Assembly (NCBI RefSeq): GCF_022539315.1
Contig: NC_066317.1
Location: 45,425,935 to 45,489,934 of the forward strand
Source: Serinus canaria
Taxonomy: Eukaryota; Chordata; Aves; Passeriformes; Fringillidae
Length of the DNA stretch: 64,000 nucleotides
Direction of reading: 5' to 3'
Under the pieces are notes generated by a model that saw nothing but the letters and a program-made list of their open reading frames with translations, did no database searches and was not told where the DNA came from. This document shows, in pieces, positions 10,601 through 17,810 of the stretch. A program made the translations under genes and the position numbers. Position 1 is the stretch's first letter, and each line of letters opens with the position of its first letter.

Positions 10601-13600
10601 GAGAGCAGGCCCTCGGACGGCATGGAATGCATGGAGAGCAGGCCCTCGGACGGCATGGAATGCATGGAGAGCAGGCCCTCGGACGGCATGGTACGCATGG
10701 AGAGCAGGCCCTTGGAAAGCATGGAGAGCAGGCTCTCGGAAGGCATGGAGAGCAGGCCCTTGGACGGCATGGTACGCATGGAGAGCAGGCCCTTGGAACG
10801 CATGGAGAGCAGGCCCTTGGAACGCATGGAGAGCAGGCCCTCACAGGGCATGGAGAGCAAGCCCTCGGAAGGCATGGAGAGCAAGCCCTCATAGGACACG
10901 GTGGAGGAGAAATACAGGGCCTCATAGGGCACGGTGCAGGAGAGCAGGCCCTCATAGAGCATGGTGGAGGAGAGATACAGGACCTCAGACGGCATGGTGG
11001 AGGAGTGCAGGTCCGATTAAGCCTACAACACACGTGCAAAGAAGCTTCATGTCACTTTTACCATCCTCAGATGCTTTTCCCTATGGCAGATTTCTTCATC
11101 AATTTAATTTTTACAAAGGTAAGGTGAGTTTTGAGCCAAAGTAATTAAAGAAGCTACAGCTGGTTAGACTAATATGAAGGCATTTTCATAATATGCTTTA
11201 TGGCCTAAAGCATAAATGGTCAAAGTAAAGTAACTTGTGAAGCGTGTAAGGCCAAGCCCTTTGTTCCTAGAAAACACACTTTTAACTAGTAATATTTTGG
11301 AGATTTGTTCCTCTTTCAGTAGCACTGAAGAGTACTGCTGAAGTAAAACAAGTAAAAATTGAACATTACAAGTACAGAGTAGAACTCTATAAAAGAGGAC
11401 TCAACAACAAAAGAACTATTTCATACAGTTGCTCTCCATGTATTTTGTAAAGGTGCATTATTTGCTGTTTTGTCTGAAACCTAACATAATTGATTTAAAA
11501 TAAAATATTTGGGCTCTAGAACAAATAACCTAAAGAGTTTATGTTCCTTCATAACAAAGTAAAAAAGCTTGGCTTTTGTTTATATTTCAATTTAAATGAG
11601 GAAGAAATTCATGCTACCTAACATAACCGATTTCTATGATTCAGTGTCAGTGTCTTCTCTGAGTAAGACCTCTACCTGCTCTGGATAACAGACTTTTTGC
11701 AATCCAGCATAGCAATCTCATCGCGCAAGTTCTCAATCTTCTGCTCGTACTCATCCAGTTCTTGTAACCTCTTTAAGTTGCACCGGGAAGCCTTCAGACT
11801 TAATCACACAGAACAGTCAGTCACAAGATGTCCTTCTATCAATGTAAACTATCTATCAATTAGTATTCATCATCAAACAAAAGGAGTAGGAAAAATAGGA
11901 AAATTATTGACCAAGCTCCTTATGCTTGCTGAATAATTTCAGCATGCTTTCCTTATGCTGAAATACAGGAAAAATCCAGAGTTTAAAAACAAATGAAACA
12001 AAGCAGACCCTTGATCTCACTTTAAATTGTATAAGTGTATTGTGGCAGGAAAGTGGATATAGCACTGTGTGCTATAGGAAAAATCACTGGTTAACATTTG
12101 GCATCCTTATGCTAGCTCAGATGATCAGGTCAAAAAGAAACTAATTTTTTTCTCGCTAACTAAACCATCTCAGTTTTCTTTCCTACAGATTAAGAACCTA
12201 TGTATTGTCTTCTATCAGGTTCTTGGGCTCTTTTTCTTTGAAGAAATATATTAGTCAGTCAAAAGATATCACAGATGTTATATTCAAGTAATACCAAAAG
12301 CTAACAATTCCTCTCCTGCTGTCCCCAAAAGAAGGAGTGATTCTTAAAGACTGGCAGACAACCACTGAAGCAAGTTTTTATCTTCTGTCCTTTACTCTTA
12401 ATATTAAAAACTATCCCAACAACTCTGCTTTCCCTCCAAGCACCAGTATTACTGTTGCTTTTCTCTTACCAAAAATGGAAGGAAAAAAGAAAATATGTAT
12501 TCTATTTATTTTGAAGGTATTCAGTCTGTCCTTCCTTTTCTTTACTGGAGGACCCTGGTGAGATTTTTTTGAGGATATGAATCAACAAAAGCTCTAACAC
12601 TTATCAATTGATAGGATTCTTGTTCCACCTTTTTAAGGAACAAGCTGACTGAGATGACCACAGGTAGTAAGGCCAGGAACATCTGCTACGAGGAAACACT
12701 GCCCAGCTCCATCCTAAGTTAGCTCCTTCAGGAAGGACTTCTAGCAGAACAGTAGTAAAAGAGAGCTAAAGAATTCTACTACAAAGGACAATGGAGAAAG
12801 AAAAGCAGATTTGGGAGATGAGCTCTAGAAATAGGCATGGGGAAATCCAAACTGATATTCTTGGAATCACTTAGTAAGGGCATGAAATTATATCACTTAA
12901 TGTACTGACCCAAGACTTGCGGAGGGTTCATTGTTCTCATGGTAATAGGATGCATGAGAATATGTCTGCAACTTCGAGCTACCTCTTATATGGCCGTGGA
13001 ACTGGTAATAACTGCACAAACTTGTATCTGAAGCAATTTAGTAATTTTTATATTATAATGCTCCATAATTTATGTTTTATGCAACTAGAAAAAAAACTCT
13101 TCAGGCCTAGTCGCTCATCTGGAAATCCAGCTCCCTCCATCTGAAGACAGTGGCTTTTATCTTCTCGGATATTTACATATCAATTATATTGTATAATTAA
13201 TTGCGACATGTTGTAGGTCCTTCAATAAATGTTACAATGTAGCTACTCAATTGATTTTTTTTTATTTAGGGTTTGCTCAGCATGCAGCATTTTATAGATT
13301 TTAACTCCACAACAGATTGTCATGGACTATATAAAACCTTTTTATGTAGAATACGGGCATGTTTTTCAACACCTCTGTCAAAAGCAAAACCTACCAAGTC
13401 AATTTATGAATGTGGGTGTGACTGTATCATTTGTACACCACTTTGGATGTATACACACCATACAGAGCTCAGACCCATTTTGAAACTCTACTTTTAGGCG
13501 GGAAACAAAAATATTTACAAATCTCCATCAATATTTAGACATCAAGGGAAAAAAACAAAAGGCAAACAGAAAGAACTGCAGTTAATCTCCCTACTCTCGC

Positions 13601-16600
13601 TCCATTTGGTTGATTTGCACACGAGTTTCACTTAGTTTGTCTTCCAGTTCTCGCAGTTCGCATCTCGGTTTGCAGGCCAAATCTCTCAGCTGTAGTTCTC
13701 CTTCAGCTGAATCCTACCAGGAAATGAAGTCACACTGCTTCAATGATCTACCTTATAAATTCCCTCAGTAAAGTACTAGAGCATAATGGGCAGATGCATT
13801 TCTAAATATTTCAGCAATGACCATTCCTAAAGAAACTGGAACAAAAGCTATTGCATTCTCTCTGAGACATAAGCAATACCTTTCAGGCACACCAAAGAAA
13901 GACTCAGTTAGAGAAAGTAAAATATGCACTTATTTTATACCTCCTGGTAGAAATTATGGAAGGTCAGCATATGCAGATTTACTGCCCGAATCATCAGAAC
14001 AAAGCATTTTGCAGATGTGTTGCATAGTTGGTTTTTTTCAGTTAGCCAAATTCTGATTGACTAAATCAACACCTCAAGTAAACTTTTTGGGAAATCATGT
14101 ATACAAAACAACTGAAAAAGTTATTAGAACACAGAAGGCAAGTATCATTCCAGAAAGCACACTACTATACATGCAGCTGCCTTTAACAACCTACAGAATG
14201 GCCAGCTAGTACTGGAATTAAATTAGAAAGTGTGCAACAGGCTTTTCTTTAAATTTAAAATGTCACATGCAATTACAAATCTGTAACTGGCATTCCTGGT
14301 GTACTGTTATTTAATAACTTTGTTGTTTTATATTCTGGGGGGGTTTCAGCACACCACCACTCCTGCTTTATACTAGACTCTGACTCTTAAGGGATATCAC
14401 TTTTTATTTGTCCTATTTTAATTGTAAAATATTGTGACAGAGCAGGTGTAAAAATGAGAAACCAAATAACATGGAGACATCACTGTCAAATCTCAGGATC
14501 TTGAAGATCTTCCCCTAGCCTGAATTAGCCAAGTCTCTTATTTTCTTTCAAATCAGAAAGCCACAACAGATCTGTCTTTTCTGGTAGTATCAAACTGTTA
14601 GTACTACAACCGCTCCAGTAAATACCAAATACATATGAACTCTAAATATCATGGCAGGAGCATGGTGGTATCATGACACACATGAACACTTCTTTTTTGT
14701 TTTTAACACTCTAGGAAATAATATAATGTTAAGATATCCTTAGAGTTTTTTCCTTAAAAAAAAAAAAGTAAAAGGAGCTCACAGATTAATGCATGGAGTT
14801 TATGCATACCTTCAGCTTACACATGTATTTTCACAGTGCTATTTTTTCTAAGAGATATGGCATAAATACTGTTATGTCTCTGCAAATATAAATGTAATGG
14901 CAAATCTGTACCTAGAAAAGGATAGTAGTATAATAACACAGACTTCTTATACAAAGCAAATTCCTCCATAATAGCATAGTTGTCTCCATAGGTGTCTCCA
15001 CAAGAACTAAGGACATATTTCATGAATCTGAAGGAGGCTAATATTACCAGAAAGTCATTAAAGCACTTCTGCAGGTATAAATTCACATAGTTCTATTCCC
15101 TTAAAATAAGTTTCTTACACACCTGAGTAAGGTTGTCACTTCCTGAAGCAGTACAGCATATACTTGGCAGGAGACAGCTTTTTAATTTTGCTGCACTTGC
15201 ATCTAAGAAAACACATACATTAAGAAATGGTGAGAATACTTACAGAAAAAGCCAGAGTTGGAAAAAATGGCACATGTGAAAAGGGTAATTAGACAAGGCA
15301 TCAATTTACCTCCTTGAGATGTTTCGTTGAGAATTGAGAAGAGCTGCTTTTGAATTGCGTTGTTCAGTTCTAATATTTCGCAGCCTTGGCTTAGATTTTC
15401 GCCGGCAGAATTCCCCTATAAATTAATGTTCATTATTACATCCATGTCAGATTTCTTACTTAAAGTTACTCCTGTTACAATCATGGCAGGTACACCCCCA
15501 TAATTACATCTTCCCAGCCTTTTCTTACTGGACCCATTTGAATACCTATTTTTGAATACTCATTTCTAATATGAGCAAAACATCAGGACTTCTATGACCC
15601 AGTTCATTCACTACTTGAGAAAGCGTACTCCTTTCCCATCATAAAGAGGATGCAAGTTGGAGCTAAAATCTTTCAAGAGTTATTAAAATAATAATCTAGC
15701 AGATTTTTGGATTTTAAAAAATAGCCCAAAATCTGGTTTTCCATATTAGCTGAAATAATACATATAAGGCTCTTATCTTGCTTTGTCAGCAGTCACATGA
15801 AGCCTCCATGCAATTTTACCTGATTTATAAGAGTTACAAACTGAAACATATACTACTGAAGGAGCAAAACCCAGCATTATGCCTAGGAAACAGCAAAACT
15901 ACATCCCTGTCATTAAATGCAATTTTCAAAAGGAGTTGATGGGGTTAACCTCTTCAAGGTACTACTGCACCTGCCAGAATACATACTTTGTACCTACTTT
16001 CCTTATCTTTACCTGTAAGTTGTGTATCACCTTCCACATAGATCACCCTCTAGTTCTTCAGGTTTTAAGGACTCCATTTGGTTTTTAAAAGCTTCCAAAA
16101 CAGCTGAAATTCCCACCCATGCACCCATCAACTTGTGTTTTGATTGCTGCAACATGCTTTCCTCCAGCCTTGGGGAGCGCAGTAAACCTGCCCATCTCCA
16201 AAAGAACACGGCTGCAAAGTGCATTTTTCCAGCTCATTACAGCAACATAACACGCTGTTTCCATTTGGCAGCTCCTCTTTTTCTGCAACAGCTGTCTGAA
16301 ACTGTTCATCCTCATTTCCCAAGACTGTTAAGACTATTCCTAACCAACTTTTGATGGAGAGGTCAGCTCCCACTGCTGCTCAGCCCTCCTAAGGCCTACC
16401 TCCAACAACCATTTGCAAGATTTTGAAATACATGACACTGTTCCTCCTCTGGCCTCCTCTGTGGTAGCTTTAACAGCTACTCCCAAACTCCTTAAAACTG
16501 TCCTTTGCCATTAATCTTACAGAGAGTTACACTGGCTACGTAAATGTAACTCCTATTCAACCATGAAGTAAAAGGAAAAAACTGACTTCTCCTGAAAACC

Positions 16601-17415
16601 CTGCATTTCTTTTCTCACCAACCACAGCACTACAGTAGGTAGTTACAAACTCGTGACCAACTATCTGCGTCCTGAAGGTACAGAAACCTGGGGATGCAGG
16701 ACGGAAAACTCTATCAAGATTTTTTTTTCCACTGAGCAAAGTCCCAGCTGTGAAGTCTCATATTTCCCTAATTTTACACCCTCTCTACGGCTTCCCCTGT
16801 TTCAGCTCCTCACCTTGCCTCCTGTTACTTCACTTGCCGGCAGCCGTCTCCTCTAACGGACGCTCGCTCGTCCCTCAACGTCCGCCGTTTCTGCGACCGT
16901 TGGGCGGCCGCGCCGCGCGCTGCCTCGCGCTGCCTCGCGCAGCCTAACGGGTTTCCCTACCCGAAACAGCTTGAGATGCTGGATAACCCCTACTCGCTTT
17001 CCCCACCACGCTCTCCTGACCGTTCCTGGGCCCCAACCGATTCCTTCTGAGCGCGAACCCAACCGTGGTCCTGTCACCCGCCGTTTTTCAACGCTCTCCT
17101 CTCTCCTAAGAACAACCGGTACCGACCCAATCTCACTTTTAACCTCCAACCCTTCCTTTCAGGGAACCTTGTCAGGGACAAAAAAAGCCAAATAACCGAA
17201 GCTGTGGGAGCTTAGCAGGTGCTAAAACTGCGCTATCTGGACGCGCGTGCCGGGCAGCGTCCCAGACCGGCCTGTGGAACACCGAGCGAGGGCCGCTGCC
17301 TGTGACCCCGAGGAGTGGCAGGACTCACCTCGTAGTTCTGCTCCCAGCTCTCCAGCTTCTCCTGCAGCTCCCGGGCGCTTCCCGCGCCCACCAGGCTCTT
17401 TAAGTCTTTGGCCAT
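4689..17415 (-). CDS. SPATA18: SPATA18 (Mieap), mitochondria-eating protein, spliced
   Basis: Mieap controls mitochondrial quality, promoting lysosome-like handling of damaged mitochondria; the human gene is p53-inducible and highly expressed in testis. Exons placed from splice sites and similarity to the human protein, in transcript order: 17415-17329, 15415-15310, 15202-15123, 13713-13595, 13027-12906 (tentative), 11791-11676, 11022-9945, 8948-8787, 8419-8244, 6573-6450, 6085-6020, 5218-5179, 4699-4689. Phases agree at all joins except between 13595 and 13027, where an exon is probably missing from my model. The N-terminal helix, coiled coil and C-terminal Mieap domain are recognisable. The placed exons total about 760 codons against 538 in human; the excess is the Cys/Pro repeat exon. 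The start ATG at 17415 lies in the CpG island and its first 29 residues align with human exon 1. Identity is very sure, exact structure of the middle is not. Confidence 0.93.
4713..5178 (-). other. Last SPATA18 intron
   Basis: No exon seen. A direct repeat of about 16 bp (atctaatttaagactt) occurs twice near 5026-5064. Confidence 0.5.
5179..5218 (-). CDS. SPATA18: SPATA18 penultimate coding exon
   Basis: 40 nt, acceptor GTCTTTCAG, donor GTAAGT, phase 0 to 1. It reads [13 protein letters not shown], resembling the human tail PRSQIGLNTMSRSRS. Confidence 0.7.
6020..6085 (-). CDS. SPATA18: SPATA18 Arg/Cys tail exon
   Basis: 22 codons between an acceptor ending CTTGTAG and a GTAAGC donor, phase 0 to 0. 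It reads [17 protein letters not shown] and then LLCGQ. The human counterpart is the basic tail SVSRCRSRSLSPICP; this version is richer in Cys, like the repeat exon. Confidence 0.8.
6450..6573 (-). CDS. SPATA18: SPATA18 Mieap-domain exon
   Basis: Phase 2 in, 0 out, donor GTACGT. Reads [20 protein letters not shown] then [10 protein letters not shown], matching human [20 protein letters not shown] and IMKGEAVTRR. This is the end of the globular domain. Confidence 0.96.
6574..8243 (-). other. SPATA18 intron
   Basis: AT-rich intron of about 1.7 kb. I see no exon, RNA gene or repeat element in it. Confidence 0.5.
8244..8419 (-). CDS. SPATA18: SPATA18 Mieap-domain exon
   Basis: Phase 0 in, 2 out, donor GTAAGA. 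Reads [20 protein letters not shown] then [20 protein letters not shown] and YGVDGECFN, matching human IQEICCIAFAMQALEPPLDI and YGADGEVFN almost residue for residue. Confidence 0.96.
8787..8948 (-). CDS. SPATA18: SPATA18 Mieap-domain exon
   Basis: 54 codons, phase 0 to 0, donor [23 protein letters not shown] and [14 protein letters not shown] align with human EAFHVAKMAFRHFKIHV and AVLDYVICHLDLYD, part of the conserved C-terminal domain. Confidence 0.95.
8949..9944 (-). other. SPATA18 intron next to the repeat exon
   Basis: About 1 kb of AT-rich sequence. The minisatellite does not extend into it; the repeats are confined to the exon. Confidence 0.5.
9945..11022 (-). CDS. SPATA18: SPATA18 giant Cys/Pro repeat exon
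   Basis: This 1078-nt exon (359 whole codons) replaces a human stretch of about 87 residues. In order it encodes a Cys/Pro lead-in ([15 protein letters not shown]), 14 RACSPC motifs in 8- and 11-residue units, a Cys-Pro spacer, 25 Gly-Pro-Cys triplets, another short Cys/Arg/Pro stretch, and the start of the Mieap domain ([20 protein letters not shown], then IYIAVV), which aligns with human LDAQCLLRRCIDKAETVQRI. By my count about 84 of 359 residues are cysteine. Acceptor (TGTTGTAG) and donor (GTGAGA) are good, and phases match both neighbours. The human segment is Arg/Ser/Pro-rich (SRSRSPSPAP), so the expansion probably grew from a low-complexity linker. A gene predictor may call the antisense strand instead, because every frame is long. 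Confidence 0.9.
10171..10395 (-). repeat. 25 x 9-bp coding minisatellite, (Gly-Pro-Cys)25
   Basis: Twenty-five complete 9-bp units with no indel. On the plus strand each reads CA[G/A]GG[T/C]CC[G/A]. In the SPATA18 frame the three variable positions are the third bases of Pro (CCC/CCT), Gly (GGA/GGG) and Cys (TGC/TGT) codons, so all units encode Gly-Pro-Cys. A flanking unit at 10162-10170 gives Val-Pro-Cys. Confidence 0.97.
10481..10889 (-). repeat. RACSPC coding minisatellite, 24-bp and 33-bp units
   Basis: Fourteen RACSPC motifs. Units near the 5' end of the exon (high coordinates) are mainly 8 residues (RACSPCVP); those nearer the Gly-Pro-Cys block are 11 residues ([11 protein letters not shown]). 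Residue 7 varies among Leu, Val, Ile, Phe and Pro. Unit lengths are multiples of three, so the frame is kept throughout. Confidence 0.95.
11023..11675 (-). other. SPATA18 intron 5' of the repeat exon
   Basis: AT-rich sequence of ordinary intron composition with no repeat units, which makes the sharp confinement of the array to the exon more striking. Confidence 0.5.
11676..11791 (-). CDS. SPATA18: SPATA18 coiled-coil exon before the repeat exon
   Basis: Reads [20 protein letters not shown] then [13 protein letters not shown], a heptad-like coiled coil aligning with human DYKKQLRNLKEEIAVLSAEK. Donor is GTAGAG with phase 2. The join to the repeat exon keeps the frame and places an Arg codon across the junction, as in human QGRSS. 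Confidence 0.9.
11792..12905 (-). other. SPATA18 intron
   Basis: No convincing exon seen on the minus strand. Confidence 0.4.
12906..13027 (-). CDS. SPATA18: SPATA18 tentative middle exon
   Basis: An open 122-nt segment flanked by TTGCTTCAG and a GTACAT donor. It needs phase 1 on entry and leaves phase 0, which fits the following exon exactly. It would read [11 protein letters not shown] and then [14 protein letters not shown], loosely like the human linker with SSENRRSEPWSLEE. Similarity is weak; the call rests on splice sites, openness and outgoing phase. Confidence 0.4.
13595..13713 (-). CDS. SPATA18: SPATA18 coding exon 4 (coiled coil, 3' edge uncertain)
   Basis: The translation includes [20 protein letters not shown], a coiled-coil segment aligning with human LDSNLNSTRSQLNQVQDDL. 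The acceptor is clear. The only donor near the end of homology is a weak GTAGGG that leaves phase 2, and an in-frame TAG lies just beyond. The phase does not fit the next exon I can place, so the 3' boundary may be wrong or a further exon may follow. Confidence 0.75.
13714..15122 (-). other. SPATA18 intron
   Basis: About 1.4 kb between exons 3 and 4 with no further exon or element recognised. Confidence 0.45.
15123..15202 (-). CDS. SPATA18: SPATA18 coding exon 3
   Basis: Phase 1 in, phase 0 out, donor GTGTGT. The translation [20 protein letters not shown] aligns with human TIKSRLLPWLEASFTAASLG. Confidence 0.85.
15310..15415 (-). CDS. SPATA18: SPATA18 coding exon 2
   Basis: Phase 0 in, phase 1 out, donor GTAAAT. 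The translation contains [20 protein letters not shown] followed by [10 protein letters not shown], aligning with human QNLNHCLELIEQVAKVQGQL and FGILTAAAQEG. Confidence 0.9.
15416..17328 (-). other. SPATA18 intron 1, partly CpG island
   Basis: The part above about 16850 is GC-rich and belongs to the promoter CpG island; three near copies of gctgcctcgcg lie at 16919-16943. The remainder is ordinary AT-rich intron. Confidence 0.5.
17329..17415 (-). CDS. SPATA18: SPATA18 coding exon 1
   Basis: Encodes 29 residues beginning MAKDLKSLV and containing [14 protein letters not shown], close to the human start (MAENLKRLV, LQEKLDFW). It ends in phase 0 at a GTGAGT donor. The ATG is 371 bp from the SGCB ATG on the other strand. 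Confidence 0.93.
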
Positions 17416-17786
17416 GGCTAGATGTCAGCTCGCTCTGCTGTCCCTTCGGGCGGCGCAGGTGTAATGGAGATGGTAATGCCAGCCCGGCGCCCTTCCCTGG
17501 GCTTGGCCGCGTCCGAGGGCTTCCACAGCCGCGGTGGTGTCTCAACGGCTGGCGTGGCGATGGCGGTGCCACGATACTTGGGGGGGGGAGGGAGGGGGGA
17601 GGGGGCCGGGGGGGATGGGGGCTAGGGGGTGCTGCGAGGCGCCTCGCGGGGCGCGCGGACGGTTCGCGGCCGCCAGGTGACGCTGCCGGGTAAGGCCGGT
17701 GGGCGCGAGTCACAGGGACCCGGCGCGCGGAGCGGCACCAGGGGGCGCCCGCGGCCCCCGCGCGGCGGCGGCGGCGGCGGGGAAAG
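17416..17786. promoter_or_regulatory. Bidirectional promoter, SPATA18 (-) and SGCB (+)
   Basis: The two ATGs point away from each other and are separated by only 371 bp, which must hold both 5' UTRs and core promoters. No TATA box is apparent, as is usual for CpG-island promoters. Confidence 0.85.
17580..17630 (+). promoter_or_regulatory. G-tract cluster, G-quadruplex candidate
   Basis: A run of guanine blocks, many of four or more, separated by one to three bases. It satisfies the usual four-tract G-quadruplex pattern several times over and lies in the shared promoter, about 160-210 bp from either start codon. Confidence 0.75.
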
Positions 17787-17794
17787 ATGGCGGC
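17784..17794 (+). promoter_or_regulatory. YY1-like motif over the SGCB start codon
   Basis: The sequence AAGATGGCGGC, the classic downstream YY1 motif, overlaps the SGCB ATG. Such motifs often lie just downstream of the TSS and would imply a short 5' UTR. Confidence 0.5.
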
Positions 17795-17810
17795 GGCCGC
17801 CCCCGAGCAG
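17787..17810 (+). CDS. SGCB: SGCB exon 1 coding part
   Basis: Eight codons, MAAAAPEQ, a short alanine run as in mammals. Start context is AAGATGG. Confidence 0.92.

Noticed and set aside
10162..10890. CRISPR-like array of short repeats
   Set aside because: The units are contiguous without spacers, and the setting is a spliced vertebrate gene.
10045..10995. Second minus-strand 316-codon frame over the same repeats
   Set aside because: Its units change amino acids freely (RAL, RTL, WTL) and it does not continue into conserved Mieap sequence.
10057..11127. Plus-strand 356-codon collagen-like (Gly-Pro-Gln) reading frame
   Set aside because: It is the reverse complement of the SPATA18 repeat exon. 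The minus-strand frame joins conserved Mieap sequence, has matching splice phases, and varies only synonymously in the 25-unit block.
13080..13155. Segment after CTGTCTTCAG on the minus strand as the missing SPATA18 exon
   Set aside because: In the required phase it reads [10 protein letters not shown] and then hits a TAG before any donor; no other frame resembles the coiled coil.
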